Positions 29,235 through 39,000 of a DNA stretch of 64,000 bases are shown in pieces. Under the pieces are notes generated by a model. The model did no database searches. It worked only from the letters and a program-made list of their open reading frames with translations, and was not told the DNA's origin. This stretch comes from a bacterium. GTDB taxonomy: Bacteria; Acidobacteriota; Polarisedimenticolia; Polarisedimenticolales; Polarisedimenticolaceae. How positions within the stretch are numbered: position 1 is the first letter of the stretch; each line of letters opens with the position of its first letter. Where the stretch lies: NCBI GenBank assembly GCA_024226515.1, contig JAAELQ010000317.1, forward strand, positions 1-64,000, written 5' to 3'. Both the position numbers and the translations under genes were made by a program.

Positions 29235-30484
29235 CGGATTCTCTCCACCGCCGCGCCGAGACGGCCCAGCTTCCCCTCCATGCACTCGTAGCCGCGGTCG
29301 AGATGGTAGATGCGGTGGATCACCGTCTCGCCCTCCGCCGCCAGCGCGGCCAGCACCAGGCACGCCGAAGCGCGGAGATCCGTCGCCATCACCTGCGCGC
29401 CGGTCAGCGACCTCGGGCCGACGACGACGCAGTTGTGCCCGTCGATCCGCAGATCGGCGCCCATGCGCATCAGCTCGCTGGCGTGCATGAATCGATGCTC
29501 GAAGATCGTCTCGCTGACGAGGGTCGTCCCGTGGGCCTGCGTCATCATCGCGACGTACTGCGCCTGCATATCGGTCGGGTAACCCGGGTGCGGGGCGGTG
29601 CGCAGATCCTGTGCCGCGAGCGCGCGCGGACCGCAGACACGCAGGCTGTCGTCACCGCGTTCGATCTCGACGCCGGCCGCCGCGAACTGCTCGAGGATCG
29701 GGAGCATCGCCTCCGGATCGCAACCCGCGACGACGACATCTTCGCCGACCATCGCCGCGGCCGCGAGATACGTGCCCGCCTCGATCCGATCGGGGATCAC
29801 GTGATGACGCGCGCCGCCGAGCGACGTGCGCCCCCGGATCACGATCTCGTCGGTCCCCTCGCCGGAGATCTCCGCGCCCATCGCCCGCAACAGCTTGGCG
29901 ACGTCGACGACCTCGGGCTCTTGAGCGCAGTTGCGCAGCACCGTCTCGCCCTCGGCGAGCGCGGCGGCCATCATCAGATTCTCGGTCCCGGTGACGCTCT
30001 TGAACGGAAAGCTGTACTCGGCTCCGCGCAGCCGTTCGGCACGGGCCTCGACGTATCCGTGCTCGAGCACGATCTCGGCGCCCAGGCGCCTCAACCCCTC
30101 GATGTGAAAGTTGATCGGGCGCTCGCCGATGGCGCACCCGCCGGGCAACGAGACGCGGGCGCGCCCGTGCCGCGCTACCAGCGGGCCGAGCACCAGCACC
30201 GAGGCGCGCATGGTCTTGACCAGCTCGTACGGCGCCTCCTCGGCCACGATCCGGGGGACGCGCAGGGTCAGTCGATCGCCCCCGTCGGCCGAGCTCTCGG
30301 CCCCCAGACCCTCCAGCACGCGGGTCATCGTCCGCACGTCGCGCACGGCCGGCAGATTGGACAGCGAGACCGCCTCGTCGGTCAGCAAACAGGCGGCCTG
30401 CGCCGGCAGAGCGGCGTTCTTGGCGCCGCCGATCTCGACCCTTCCGGCGAGCCGTCGACGGCCCTCGATCCGTAGTTTGTCCAT
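29231..30484 (-). CDS. murA: UDP-N-acetylglucosamine 1-carboxyvinyltransferase
   Basis: The 417-residue enzyme carries out the first committed step of peptidoglycan synthesis, moving enolpyruvate from PEP to UDP-GlcNAc. KNAALPA near residue 22, the active-site loop [11 protein letters not shown] with Cys117 (the fosfomycin target), [11 protein letters not shown] near 165 and [12 protein letters not shown] near 303 are all present. It starts at the ATG at 30484, the first that begins the conserved DKLRIEG. A TAACCT hexamer ends eight bases before the ATG, so the message may be leaderless. It diverges from serS. Confidence 0.96.
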   Translation of the reverse strand: MDKLRIEGRRRLAGRVEIGGAKNAALPAQAACLLTDEAVSLSNLPAVRDVRTMTRVLEGLGAESSADGGDRLTLRVPRIVAEEAPYELVKTMRASVLVLGPLVARHGRARVSLPGGCAIGERPINFHIEGLRRLGAEIVLEHGYVEARAERLRGAEYSFPFKSVTGTENLMMAAALAEGETVLRNCAQEPEVVDVAKLLRAMGAEISGEGTDEIVIRGRTSLGGARHHVIPDRIEAGTYLAAAAMVGEDVVVAGCDPEAMLPILEQFAAAGVEIERGDDSLRVCGPRALAAQDLRTAPHPGYPTDMQAQYVAMMTQAHGTTLVSETIFEHRFMHASELMRMGADLRIDGHNCVVVGPRSLTGAQVMATDLRASACLVLAALAAEGETVIHRIYHLDRGYECMEGKLGRLGAAVERIR

Positions 30485-30553
30485 GACAGAACAGGTTAGC
30501 AGCCGGCCGAGGCGGGCCCCTCGGAGAGGAAAGGCCGCGCGCGCCATTTCCGC

Positions 30554-30559
30554 TAGAAT
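30554..30559 (+). promoter_or_regulatory. -10 element of serS
   Basis: TAGAAT lies 37 bases before the serS ATG in the murA-serS divergent gap. No good -35 is seen at 16-18 bases. Confidence 0.4.
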
Positions 30560-30596
30560 GCCCCCTTTCGAACCGCCAGCGGAATCAGGTGTTTGC

Positions 30597-31871
30597 ATGC
30601 TCGACCTGCACTACGTCCGTGAACACGCCGACGAGGTCACGAACGCGTTGAAACGACGCGACGCGGGACTGACCCTCGAACCCCTGCTCGAGCTCGACCG
30701 GCGACGCCGACAGCTGCTCGGCGAGGTCGAGGGGCTGAAGAAGCAACGCAACGACAGCTCGAAGCAGATCGGGCAGATCATGAAGTCCGGCGGCGACGCC
30801 GGGCCGATGCGCGAAGAGGTGAAGCGTGTCGGCAGCCGAATCTCCGAGATCGAGGAACAGCTCGAGAGCGTCCAGGGAGAGCTGCACGAGCTGCTGTCGA
30901 CGATCCCGAACACGCCGCATGCCAGCGTGCCCGCCGGCGGTTCGGAGGAAGACAACGAAGAGGTCCGGCGCTGGGGCGACCCGCCGAGCCTGGGGTTCGC
31001 CCCGAAGGCGCACGACGAGCTGGGGGTGGCGCTGGGCATCCTGGACTTCGAGCGCGCGGTGAAGGTTGCAGGCTCACGGTTCGCTCTGTACCGCGGAGAC
31101 GGGGCGTTGCTGGAGCGCGCCCTGATCCAGTTCATGCTCGATCTGCACACGCGCGAGCACGGCTACGTCGAGGTGATCCCACCCTTCATGGTCAACGCGG
31201 ACGCGATGTTCGGCACCGGCCAGCTACCGAAGTTCGAAGCGGACCTGTTCAAGGCCGAGCCGGGAGGCTTCTATCTGATCCCGACCGCCGAGGTTCCGGT
31301 GACCAACATCCACAGGGAGGAGATCCTCGACGGCTCCTCGCTGCCCTTCGGCTACTGTGCCTACACGCCCTGTTTCCGCAGCGAGGCCGGCTCGTACGGC
31401 AAGGACGTGCGCGGCCTGGTCCGGCAGCATCAGTTCAACAAGGTCGAACTCGTGCGGTTCTGCAAACCGGCGGACTCGTACGCCGAACTCGAGAAGTTGA
31501 CGGGGCACGCCGAGATCGTCCTGCAGAAACTGGGTCTGCCCTACCGCGTGGTCACGCTCTGTACGGGCGACGTCAGCTTCTCCTCCGCCAAGACTTACGA
31601 TGTCGAGGTCTGGCTGCCGGCCCAGGACACGTACCGCGAGATCTCGTCCTGTTCGAACTTCGAGGGCTTTCAGGCGCGGCGCGCCAAGATCCGCTACCGC
31701 GAAGAGCGCGGTGCGAAGCCGGCCCACGTGCACACGCTCAACGGTTCCGGGCTGGCCGTCGGGCGGACCGTGGTCGCCATTCTCGAGAACTACCAGCAGG
31801 AGGACGGCAGCGTGGTGGTGCCCGAGATCCTGCGCCCCTACATGCACGGCAAGGAGCGCATCGGGCCCTGA
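30597..31871 (+). CDS. serS: Seryl-tRNA synthetase
   Basis: The 424-residue class II synthetase starts with the family's long coiled-coil tRNA-binding arm (residues about 25-105, rich in E, K, R, Q and L). Motif 2 gives [22 protein letters not shown] near 260-281 and motif 3 [20 protein letters not shown] near 380-399. The start ATG directly begins [10 protein letters not shown], typical for SerRS. Its two cognate tRNA genes follow directly downstream, 17 and 163 bases after the stop. Confidence 0.97.
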   Translation: MLDLHYVREHADEVTNALKRRDAGLTLEPLLELDRRRRQLLGEVEGLKKQRNDSSKQIGQIMKSGGDAGPMREEVKRVGSRISEIEEQLESVQGELHELLSTIPNTPHASVPAGGSEEDNEEVRRWGDPPSLGFAPKAHDELGVALGILDFERAVKVAGSRFALYRGDGALLERALIQFMLDLHTREHGYVEVIPPFMVNADAMFGTGQLPKFEADLFKAEPGGFYLIPTAEVPVTNIHREEILDGSSLPFGYCAYTPCFRSEAGSYGKDVRGLVRQHQFNKVELVRFCKPADSYAELEKLTGHAEIVLQKLGLPYRVVTLCTGDVSFSSAKTYDVEVWLPAQDTYREISSCSNFEGFQARRAKIRYREERGAKPAHVHTLNGSGLAVGRTVVAILENYQQEDGSVVVPEILRPYMHGKERIGP

Positions 31872-31888
31872 GCCAGACGACCGGATTC

Positions 31889-31974
31889 GGAGGGATGGGT
31901 GAGTGGTTGAAACCGCCGGTCTTGAAAACCGGAAGCCGCAAGGCTCGCGGGTTCGAATCCCGCTCCCTCCGCCA
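31889..31974 (+). tRNA. tRNA-Ser (anticodon UGA)
   Basis: The 86-base gene has the acceptor arm GGAGGGA paired with TCCCTCC, discriminator G and an encoded CCA. The anticodon loop CTTGAAA carries TGA. A long variable arm (AGCCGCAAGGCT) and a GGTTCGAATCC T arm are present, as required for tRNA-Ser. It starts 17 bases after serS and is probably read from the same transcript. Confidence 0.96.
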
Positions 31975-31976
31975 GG

Positions 31977-32005
31977 TTGGATCGGAACGCGGCGTGCGCT
32001 AGAAT
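31977..32005 (+). promoter_or_regulatory. Promoter of tRNA-Ser(GCU)
   Basis: TTGGAT (31977-31982) and TAGAAT (32000-32005) are 17 bases apart and lie 29 bases before the second tRNA-Ser gene, so this tRNA can be transcribed apart from serS. Confidence 0.6.
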
Positions 32006-32034
32006 CTGCGCCTGAACGAGCCGGATCGCGACAC

Positions 32035-32126
32035 GGAGAGGTGCCGGAGTGGCTTAACGGGACGGTTTGCTAAACCGTTGAAGGGTTTAAACCCTTCCGA
32101 GGGTTCGAATCCCTCTCTCTCCGCCA
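32035..32126 (+). tRNA. tRNA-Ser (anticodon GCU)
   Basis: The 92-base gene has acceptor GGAGAGG opposite CTCTCC, an encoded GCCA end, and an anticodon loop TTGCTAA holding GCT. The variable arm is long (GAAGGGTTTAAACCCTTC), the class II mark of serine tRNAs. It reads AGC and AGU codons. Confidence 0.96.
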
Positions 32127-32170
32127 CGCGATCGACAGTTTCTGGCCGCGCGCCGGATCCCCGGCGCTGC

Positions 32171-32198
32171 TTGACCCGCACCGACCCACTGCTATAAT
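32171..32198 (+). promoter_or_regulatory. Promoter of tRNA-Gln
   Basis: TTGACC (32171-32176) and a perfect TATAAT (32193-32198) are separated by 16 bases and sit 21 bases before the tRNA-Gln gene. Confidence 0.75.
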
Positions 32199-32219
32199 CC
32201 CGGCCGCAAATCGGGGCTC

Positions 32220-32293
32220 TGGGGTGTCGTCCAATGGTAGGACATGCGGCTCTGGACCGTAGGATCGGGGTTCGAATCCCTGCACCCCAGCCA
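32220..32293 (+). tRNA. tRNA-Gln (anticodon CUG)
   Basis: The 74-base gene has acceptor TGGGGTG paired with CACCCCA, an encoded GCCA end, and an anticodon loop CTCTGGA holding CTG. The D arm TCCAATGGTAGGA and the T arm GGGTTCGAATCCC are regular. It reads CAG codons. The alcohol dehydrogenase gene begins 20 bases later, so read-through from the tRNA promoter is likely. Confidence 0.96.
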
Positions 32294-32313
32294 TCCGACT
32301 CAGACCCGGCCCG

Positions 32314-33318
32314 ATGAGAGCCATGCTCGCCGACCGGACGGCGCCGATCGCGGAACGACCGCTGACCGCCGTCGAGATCGAGCGCCCGGTCCCCCGCCCC
32401 GACGAGTTGCTGATTCGCGTATCCGTCTGCGCCGTCTGCCGCACCGACCTGCACGTTCTCGAGGGCGACCTTGCACCGGGCAAGCTGCCCATCGTCCCCG
32501 GCCATCAGGTCGTCGGCGTCGTCGAGCAGGCCGGGCCGGAGTGCTCGCGCTTCCGTCCCGGGGATCGTGTCGGCATCGCCTGGCTGCGCCACACCTGCGG
32601 GTCGTGCGCGGACTGCCGCCGCGGGTCGGAGAACCTGTGCGCCGGTTCGCGGTACACCGGCTACCACGCCGACGGCGGGTACGCGGAGTTCACCGTCGTC
32701 GCCGAGGAGTTCGCGTACGCAATCCCGGACGCCTTCTCCGACGAGGAGGCGGCTCCCCTGCTCTGCGCGGGGATCATCGGCTTCCGCGCGCTGTCGCGCG
32801 CCGAGGTCCCGCCGAACGGGCGCCTCGGGCTCTACGGGTTCGGCTCGTCGGCGCATGTCGTCTTGCAGCTCGCACGTCATCGCGGATGCGCGGTCTACGT
32901 GGCCACACGCCGCGAAGGACACCGAGCCCTGGCGCGGCGGATGGGAGCGAACTGGGCCGGCGGCCCGCACGATCGCGTTCCGGAGCCGCTCGACGGGGCG
33001 ATCGTGTTCGCCCCCGCGGGAGAGGTCGTCCTGCCCGCGCTGGAGAGCGTGCGTCCCGGCGGAACCGTCGCGCTCGCCGGAATCCACATGTCCGACATCC
33101 CGGCGCTGGACTACGAGCGGCACCTGTTCCACGAGAAGAGCCTGCGCTCGGTCGAGGCGAACACGCGTGAGGACGGGCGCGCGCTGCTCGAGGAGGCCGC
33201 ACGCGTTCCGCTCCGCCCCGAGGTCACGACGTACCCGCTCGAACGGGCCAACGACGCCCTGATCGACCTCAAGCACGGCCGGATCGACGGATCGGCGATC
33301 CTGCGCGTTCAGTCCTGA
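32314..33318 (+). CDS. Zinc-dependent alcohol dehydrogenase family protein
   Basis: The 334-residue MDR protein has CAVCRTDLHVLEGDL near residue 39 and PGHQVVGVVEQ near 63 for the catalytic zinc. CGSCADCRRGSENLC near 94-108 supplies the four structural-zinc cysteines. The NAD-binding turn is LGLYGFGSSAHVV near 170. It resembles AdhA-type enzymes of the 'zinc-binding alcohol dehydrogenase family', acting on unknown alcohols or aldehydes. No ribosome-binding site is visible and the gene begins just behind tRNA-Gln. Its stop overlaps the convergent MBL-like gene by ten bases. Confidence 0.9.
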   Translation: MRAMLADRTAPIAERPLTAVEIERPVPRPDELLIRVSVCAVCRTDLHVLEGDLAPGKLPIVPGHQVVGVVEQAGPECSRFRPGDRVGIAWLRHTCGSCADCRRGSENLCAGSRYTGYHADGGYAEFTVVAEEFAYAIPDAFSDEEAAPLLCAGIIGFRALSRAEVPPNGRLGLYGFGSSAHVVLQLARHRGCAVYVATRREGHRALARRMGANWAGGPHDRVPEPLDGAIVFAPAGEVVLPALESVRPGGTVALAGIHMSDIPALDYERHLFHEKSLRSVEANTREDGRALLEEAARVPLRPEVTTYPLERANDALIDLKHGRIDGSAILRVQS

Positions 33319-33902
33319 CGCGCCGACGCGTCGGCGGCAAGCGGGGCGCCGTGCGCCGGACACAGCCAGCGCGCCGGGATCGCGGAGAGCCGCTCGACAC
33401 TGCGCCGCGTGCGGGCCGGGTCGTCGTGGTGTTCTTCCGGGACCAGTCGCAATCCTCCGTCACCGACCCGCATCAACAGGTCGGCGAGGAACAGCGCACC
33501 GCTCGCGGCGTGCGACAGGACGAAGTGCGGAACGGTCGGACCGGGCAGGTCATGGGCCTTCAGACCGCCCGGCAAGTGCTCGCCGTCGCCGTACTCTCGA
33601 TCCGGCCGTTCGTCGAGCCCCGGCGCGTCAGCAGGAGCCCAGACCTCGCACCCCGTTCGCCGGCGAAAGCTCCACGCCGAGCGCTGGTGGAACGCCCCGG
33701 TGATGCACGCGGCCTCCACGGAATCGAGAGCTCGCGCCGCTCGCGGAGCGAGGGGCAACGGATCGACCAGGACGGTCCCGTCCGACGATCGCACCGCGTA
33801 CGCCTCGCTGCGAAAGTCGATGCGCTCGTCGTGAATCGTCCAGTGCCGCAGGCCCGGGGCCAGCTCGTTCAGCCGGTCCGCGATCGTCTTCGGTTCGGCC
33901 AT
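33309..33902 (-). CDS. Metallo-beta-lactamase-fold protein lacking the usual metal motif
   Basis: The 197-residue protein has the strand pattern of small MBL-fold hydrolases: a buried SSDGTVLVDPLPL strand near 40, HFVLSHAASGALFLADLLMR near 128-147, and CPAHGAPL near the C-terminus. The HxHxDH motif that binds zinc is replaced by TGAFHQRSAW (near 68-77), so catalysis by the standard two-zinc mechanism is doubtful. It could be a pseudo-enzyme or use a single site. The family assignment is moderately sure. Confidence 0.65.
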   Translation of the reverse strand: MAEPKTIADRLNELAPGLRHWTIHDERIDFRSEAYAVRSSDGTVLVDPLPLAPRAARALDSVEAACITGAFHQRSAWSFRRRTGCEVWAPADAPGLDERPDREYGDGEHLPGGLKAHDLPGPTVPHFVLSHAASGALFLADLLMRVGDGGLRLVPEEHHDDPARTRRSVERLSAIPARWLCPAHGAPLAADASARQD

Positions 33903-33985
33903 CGTACGAGCCTATCCAGCATGCGACGCTGGCCGCAAGTCCTGCTATCCTGACCCGGGTTTTTCGGGACATATCGGAGTCTTGG

Positions 33986-35059
33986 ATGAACGACAGGGTC
34001 GCACTGGTCACGGGCGCGGGCGGCGAGATGGGGCACCTGCTGATCCCCGCCCTGCGGCGTGACGGGTACGCCGTCGTGGCCCTGGATCTCGTCGAGCTGC
34101 CCGACGAGCTGCGGCAGCAGTGCAGCGAGACCCTCGTCGCCAGCATCCTCGACGTCGATGCCGTCGAGGACCTGGTTCGGCGCCACCGCCCCGGGCTGGT
34201 GTTCCACCTGGCCGCGGTGCTCTCCAGCAAGGCCGAGATCGACCCGAACCTGGCGCACAACGTCAACGTCACCGGGACGTTCGAGCTGTTCCGCATCCTG
34301 CGCGAGATGAGCAGCGACGTCCCGCCGCGCTTCATCTTCCCCAGCAGCATCGCCGTCTACGGGCTGCCCGACGCCGAGACGAAGAAGCGCCAGGGGGCCG
34401 TCGAAGAGAACGAGTGGAACGTCCCCTCGGGGATCTACGGCTGCAACAAGCTGTACTGCGAGTTGATCGGCACGTACCTCGCGCGCACCCGTCCCGGGGG
34501 CGGCGCCCCGGCGATCGACTTCCGCGCGATCCGCTTTCCCGGGCTGATCAGCGCCGCCACGCTGCCGACCGGCGGCACGACGGACTACGCGCCGATGATG
34601 ATCCACGCCGCCGCGCGCGGCGAATCATATTCGTGCTTCGTCCGCGAGGACACGCGGCTGCCGTTCATGACGATGCCCGACGCGATCGATGCCCTGCGCC
34701 TTCTGGCCGGGGCCTGCAGCTCCGACCTGTCGACACGGGTGTACAACATCCGCGGTTTCGCCGCGTCGGCGACCGAGATCTGCGAACGCGTGCTGCGCCA
34801 TTTCCCCGAAGCGAAGATCGAGTTCGAGTCGATACCCGCGCGCCAGGCGATCGCCGACTCGTGGCCCGAGGACGTCAACGACGCCCGTGCGCGCCGCGAC
34901 TGGGGGCTGGACCCCGAGCACGACTTCGACGCCGCGGTCGACGAGTATCTCGTTCCGGCGCTGCGCAGGCGCTACGGGACGCAGGACCAGCGGGCCGCGG
35001 GTTCGCGGGGTCCGCGGCGGTGCGCGTCGCCGCCCGACTCGTCGCCCGGTCTGAGCTGA
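33986..35059 (+). CDS. L-threonine 3-dehydrogenase-like SDR (extended SDR family)
   Basis: The 357-residue product begins ALVTGAGGEMGHLLIPALRR, the NAD-binding turn of an extended short-chain dehydrogenase. The serine in PSSIAVYG and the YGCNK pair give the catalytic Ser-Tyr-Lys. FPGLISAATLPTGGTTDYAPMM near residues 186-207 is typical of the SDR-type L-threonine 3-dehydrogenases related to UDP-galactose epimerase. It would make 2-amino-3-oxobutyrate from threonine; a partner glycine C-acetyltransferase is not in the window. The final 25 residues are an unusual basic-proline tail. GGAG lies about 8 bases before the ATG. Confidence 0.82.
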   Translation: MNDRVALVTGAGGEMGHLLIPALRRDGYAVVALDLVELPDELRQQCSETLVASILDVDAVEDLVRRHRPGLVFHLAAVLSSKAEIDPNLAHNVNVTGTFELFRILREMSSDVPPRFIFPSSIAVYGLPDAETKKRQGAVEENEWNVPSGIYGCNKLYCELIGTYLARTRPGGGAPAIDFRAIRFPGLISAATLPTGGTTDYAPMMIHAAARGESYSCFVREDTRLPFMTMPDAIDALRLLAGACSSDLSTRVYNIRGFAASATEICERVLRHFPEAKIEFESIPARQAIADSWPEDVNDARARRDWGLDPEHDFDAAVDEYLVPALRRRYGTQDQRAAGSRGPRRCASPPDSSPGLS

Positions 35060-35072
35060 GCGGCCGCCGGGC

Positions 35073-35798
35073 TCAGAGTTTCCAGTGCTCGAGGTTGCGC
35101 TCGAGCCCCGCGATCTCGTCCTCGGGCTCGCCACCGTGGATGTGTCGCGCCACGTACATCACGATCAGCAGCGAGACGTAGAACGCGACGCCTCCGCCGA
35201 CGACCGCCCAGGCGGGAATCCACGCCACCGCGATGCGCTCCCACAGTTGCGACACCGAGCTCATCGGCTCCGGGTGGATCACCAGCTTGATGAACCAGGC
35301 ACCGAGGATGATCAGGAAAATGTGCACGTAGTTGCGCCACAGCCGGAAGCCCACAGCCTCCAGCAGTGTCGTCTTGTACTTCGGCAGGTCGAGGTCCATC
35401 GCCACCATCTCACGCCAGGTCACCATCGGAGACTCGAGCTGGCGCGTGATCACGGGGATGAGGAAGTTCTCCTCGAGCATGCGCACTCGGGCGCGGTAGA
35501 CCTCGAAGTAGCGATAGCGCCGGCCCTCGACGATCAGGTAGGACAGGATCACCAGGTTCGAGAGCAGCAACAGGATGTGCGGATTGTTCGGCGTGGCGAA
35601 GGCGAAGGACAACATGCCCGCCATCGTCAGCACGGACCAGTTCGTCGTGGCGTCCAGCCGCTGGCGCCAGGCCGTGGAGCGATTCACCTCGCCGCGGTAG
35701 AAGTGCACCATCACACTGATGTACTCCTGCCGGGTCAGCGGGTAGTCTTCGAAGTTCTCCGGGCTGCGCTGCGGCGCTTGGCTGTGCGCGTCGTCCAT
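35073..35798 (-). CDS. DUF2270 integral membrane protein
   Basis: The 241-residue protein has an N-terminal FYRGEVNRSTAWRQRLDATTNW segment, four hydrophobic helices (about residues 56-75, 78-95, 155-172 and 190-215), and YRARVRMLEENFLIPVI in the loop. This matches DUF2270, a family of predicted membrane proteins of unknown function. It stands alone between convergent tdh-like and upstream histidine kinase genes. Confidence 0.85.
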   Translation of the reverse strand: MDDAHSQAPQRSPENFEDYPLTRQEYISVMVHFYRGEVNRSTAWRQRLDATTNWSVLTMAGMLSFAFATPNNPHILLLLSNLVILSYLIVEGRRYRYFEVYRARVRMLEENFLIPVITRQLESPMVTWREMVAMDLDLPKYKTTLLEAVGFRLWRNYVHIFLIILGAWFIKLVIHPEPMSSVSQLWERIAVAWIPAWAVVGGGVAFYVSLLIVMYVARHIHGGEPEDEIAGLERNLEHWKL

Positions 35799-35841
35799 CT
35801 CCGAATACTACACGGACGCCGCAAACGTCACTAGCACGCCG

Positions 35842-38346
35842 CTAGGACGCCTCGGCCCTGCGCGGTTCGAGGGCCTGGACGAGCACGCGGCGAACCGTCT
35901 CGACCTCGAGCGGCTTCGTCAGGATCCGGTTGGGCAGGCGCTGCAGGAAGCTGACCGTCTCCTCGCGCACGAGATCTCCCGTGGCGAAGACGAAGCGCCT
36001 CAGCATCTCGGGCCGGTGCTCGGCCACCTTCTCGTACAGCTGGCGTCCGTCCAGGTTCGGCATGCGCATGTCGGCCACGATCAGGTCGAACTCCTCTCGC
36101 TCGATGTGGTCCCACGCCTCGTTGCCGTCTCGCGCCATCTCGACCTTCGCGCCGAGGTCCATCAGCACACGGCCCAGCAGCTCCAGCACGACCGGCTCGT
36201 CCTCGGCGACGAGAATCCGCCGCCCGTCCAGCGCGTCGTCCACCTCGAGCTCGAGCGGCGTCGGCGGCGAGGACGGCTCGTCCGCCGCGGCGGAGAGCGG
36301 CAGCACGAGGCGGAACTTCGCACCGTTCCCCTCCTCCCTCGGCAGCAGTTGCAGCTCTCCGCCGTGCTCGGAGACGATGCCGTAGGACACCGACAGACCG
36401 AGGCCCGTCCCCTGCCCCAGCGCCTTCGTGGTGAAGAACGGGTCGAAGACGCGGTTCTTGATCTGCGGCGGGACCCCCGGTCCGTTGTCCTCGACCTCGA
36501 CGAACAACCGGTCGTCGAGCCGCCCGCTGCGCAGCACGATGCGTCCCGGCGTCTTGATCGACGCGATCGCCTGCTCGGCGTTGTTCAACAGGTTCAGCAC
36601 GACCTGCTCGATCTGATGAAAGTCGAAGCGCGTCCGCGGCAGGTCCGCGTCGAGTTCGAGCACGGTCTCGATCTGCGAGGATCTGAGGTGATACGACTTG
36701 AGGTCGAGCACCTTGGTCACGCAGGCGTTGAGATCGTGATTGCGTTTCTCGGAAGGGTGCCGCCGCGCGAACGAAAGCAGCTTGAACACGATCTTCTGGC
36801 ACCGCATCGCGGACTCCACGATCCGCTCCAGATCGCGCACCTGGCTCTGGTCGCGCGCCTGCGCCCGCAGCAGCTCCGCGTACCCGACGACTCCCGACAG
36901 CGGGTTGTTCAACTCGTGCGCCACGCCGGCGACGACCTCGCCCAGGGACGACAGGCGCTCGGCCTGGATCAGACTCTGCTCGACCCGGCGCAGCTTCGTC
37001 ACGTCGCGCCCGATCCAGACCCTTCCGGCGGGAGCGCCCGCGGCATCGGACAGCGGCGCGTCGATCATGCTGATCTCGACGCGTTCGCCGTCGCTGCGTT
37101 GAATCTTCACGTCGCGCGGGTCGGAGGACTCAGCGTCGTCGTCGCGGTCCCAGACGGATGCGTCGTTACCCACGACCACCGCCAGCGGACGTCCGACCGC
37201 GCGATCGGCGGAGACGCCCGTCAGGGCCTCGGCCCCACGGTTGAATTCCTTGATGCGACCGGCGGCGTCGGTGGCCACGATCAGATCGGGCGAGCCGTTC
37301 AGCACGCGGCGCAGTTTCTCCCCGGTGGCCCGATGACGCTCGGCCGCGCTCTCGGCCTCGCGGAAGAGCAGCGCGTTCTTCAGTGCATTGGCCGACGCAC
37401 CGGCGACGACCTTACAGAATCGGAGCTCGTCGCGGGTGAACGGTTTCTCGTTACGCGTCCTCAGGAACAGCGCGCCCAGGACGTCGCTGCCGAAGATCAG
37501 CGGGACGACGAGCAGAGAGCGATAGCCCTTGGCGATCAGGACCTCGCGCACCTCGTCGACCAGCGGGTGGCGCTGAACGTCGTCGACGACGACCGGTTCG
37601 CGCGTCTCCATCGCGGCTCGAACTTCCGGATAGCGCGACAGGTCGACTTCCAGCATGTCGACCTCGGGGTGGCCCTTCGAAGCGACGACGAAGCACGAGC
37701 CGACGCTCTCGTCGAACAGCAGGATCGAGCAGCTCTCGGTCGACATCAACTCGCCGACGCGCTGCACGATCGAGCGCATCACCTGCCCCACGTCGAGCGT
37801 CTTGCCCAGGGCCTCGGTGATCTCGAGCAGGGTCCACAGCTCGCCGTTCTCCGCGGGGGCCGTCACCTCGACCGATTCGCGGGACGTCATGCGCGCCGCG
37901 ATCGTGGAGAACGAGAGCGACGAGGCGACACAGAGCGGGACGTACGCGAGAAACTCCGGCGTCATGACCCACGCCGGCAAGACGCCGCTGGCGGAGAGCG
38001 AACCCAGCAGACCGAGCCACGCACCCGCCCCGATGAGCCCTCGAACGCGATCCGCGGCGAGGGTGGAGACGAAGGCCACACCCAGGAAGGCCAGAAACAC
38101 GGCGGGCTTCAGGCGGCCGAGTCCCAGCAGCACGAGACAGACCAGGGCGAGATCGGCCGCGAGCAGGTAACCGGTCGCCGTCCAGCGGCGCAGCACCGCG
38201 GGATCGAACAGGTGGACGAACAGCATGCCGGCGCCCAGTGGCAGGAGCAGGGAGAGTCCCCAGAGGAACGAGTGAGCCTGCAGCACGACGACGAGCGCCG
38301 CAGCCAGCATCATCGGAACGCGCCAGAGGAGGAACCGTCCGGCCAT
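35842..38346 (-). CDS. Hybrid sensor histidine kinase with GAF, PAS and receiver domains
   Basis: The 834-residue protein starts with five or six membrane helices (residues about 5-150). A GAF domain follows (about 175-330), then a PAS domain (about 350-460). The HisKA box has the phospho-His in [14 protein letters not shown] near 493, and the ATPase has [20 protein letters not shown] and [11 protein letters not shown]. The C-terminal receiver (from about 705) has the acceptor Asp in [11 protein letters not shown]. The ATG at 38346 is preferred over a TTG at 38388. It senses an unknown signal; no separate response regulator gene lies beside it. Confidence 0.9.
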   Translation of the reverse strand: MAGRFLLWRVPMMLAAALVVVLQAHSFLWGLSLLLPLGAGMLFVHLFDPAVLRRWTATGYLLAADLALVCLVLLGLGRLKPAVFLAFLGVAFVSTLAADRVRGLIGAGAWLGLLGSLSASGVLPAWVMTPEFLAYVPLCVASSLSFSTIAARMTSRESVEVTAPAENGELWTLLEITEALGKTLDVGQVMRSIVQRVGELMSTESCSILLFDESVGSCFVVASKGHPEVDMLEVDLSRYPEVRAAMETREPVVVDDVQRHPLVDEVREVLIAKGYRSLLVVPLIFGSDVLGALFLRTRNEKPFTRDELRFCKVVAGASANALKNALLFREAESAAERHRATGEKLRRVLNGSPDLIVATDAAGRIKEFNRGAEALTGVSADRAVGRPLAVVVGNDASVWDRDDDAESSDPRDVKIQRSDGERVEISMIDAPLSDAAGAPAGRVWIGRDVTKLRRVEQSLIQAERLSSLGEVVAGVAHELNNPLSGVVGYAELLRAQARDQSQVRDLERIVESAMRCQKIVFKLLSFARRHPSEKRNHDLNACVTKVLDLKSYHLRSSQIETVLELDADLPRTRFDFHQIEQVVLNLLNNAEQAIASIKTPGRIVLRSGRLDDRLFVEVEDNGPGVPPQIKNRVFDPFFTTKALGQGTGLGLSVSYGIVSEHGGELQLLPREEGNGAKFRLVLPLSAAADEPSSPPTPLELEVDDALDGRRILVAEDEPVVLELLGRVLMDLGAKVEMARDGNEAWDHIEREEFDLIVADMRMPNLDGRQLYEKVAEHRPEMLRRFVFATGDLVREETVSFLQRLPNRILTKPLEVETVRRVLVQALEPRRAEAS

Positions 38347-38477
38347 CGCGTCGACGTTGCGCCCCAAGAGTGGCCCCTTTCGGCGCAACCATGATCATAA
38401 ATATGCCCCCAGAGGAGTTTGCATATGTGCGCCGCGGTCGAATATAGGTTCGCCCCCCGGGGGCGCAAGCCGGGCGG

Positions 38478-38505
38478 TTGAAAGCCTCGTCGGCTTCCGT
38501 ATAAT
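38478..38505 (+). promoter_or_regulatory. Promoter of tRNA-Glu
   Basis: TTGAAA (38478-38483) and a perfect TATAAT (38500-38505) are spaced by 16 bases, nine bases before the tRNA. Confidence 0.8.
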
Positions 38506-38514
38506 AAGGGGCGT

Positions 38515-38589
38515 GCCGCTATCGTCTAGGGGTTAGGACGGGTGGTTCTCAGCCATCAAACCGGGGTTCGATTCCCCGTAGCGGTACCA
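38515..38589 (+). tRNA. tRNA-Glu (anticodon CUC)
   Basis: The 75-base gene has acceptor GCCGCTA opposite TAGCGGT (first pair G-U), discriminator A and encoded CCA. The anticodon loop TTCTCAG contains CTC. The D arm TCGTCTAGGGGTTAGGA and the T arm CGGGGTTCGATTCCCCG are those of glutamate tRNAs. It is a single-gene unit with its own promoter and terminator. Confidence 0.95.
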
Positions 38590-38600
38590 GTCATTCGGAG

Positions 38601-38629
38601 AGGCCCTCGATCGAGGGCCTTTCTTTTTT
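38601..38629 (+). terminator. Intrinsic terminator of tRNA-Glu
   Basis: AGGCCCTCGA-TCGAGGGCCT is a perfect 20-base palindrome (38601-38620) followed by TTCTTTTTT. The convergent 100-residue gene ends inside its T tract. Confidence 0.9.
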
Positions 38630-38930
38630 AGACGAGTTCCGGGCTACAGGCCCAGATCTCCATCTTCTCCGGCAGCCGCGTATCCGGACACAACCGACGC
38701 AGGATGCTGAGGATGTTGCGCGTGACGTCGTCCACCCGGTCCGTCGTCAGCCGCTCTTTGATGGCCTTGCCCACGTAGAGGTCTTCGCCGTGGCTACACA
38801 GACGGAGGAACTCGGACTCGTCCACCGACACGTAGCGACTGTCGGGACCGCTCAGGTTCTGCAGTTGCCGCTTGAGGTTGCTGTCGAGCTTGAACCCGAC
38901 GAAGATGGGATTGCGTTCCGTCAGTTCCAC
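38628..38930 (-). CDS. Hypothetical protein of 100 residues
   Basis: The product has no family that I recognise. It is charged, mixed in composition, and has no signal or membrane segment. A GAGG sequence lies six bases before the GTG at 38930, which I take as the start; a TTG at 38936 is also possible. The stop lies in the T tract of the tRNA-Glu terminator. Composition and codon use look like normal coding DNA, so it is likely real. Confidence 0.6.
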   Translation of the reverse strand: MELTERNPIFVGFKLDSNLKRQLQNLSGPDSRYVSVDESEFLRLCSHGEDLYVGKAIKERLTTDRVDDVTRNILSILRRLCPDTRLPEKMEIWACSPELV

Positions 38931-39000
38931 GATCAACCTCGTCCCGGCGTCCGGCGGCCGTCGTCAGGACCGTAGCACGCCCCAGACCCGGACGCCCCCG

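Noticed and set aside
38436-38475. CGCCCCCCGGGGGCG repeat as a terminator of the kinase region
   Set aside because: It has no loop and no T tract, and lies upstream of the tRNA-Glu promoter and of the kinase start, where a terminator is not expected.
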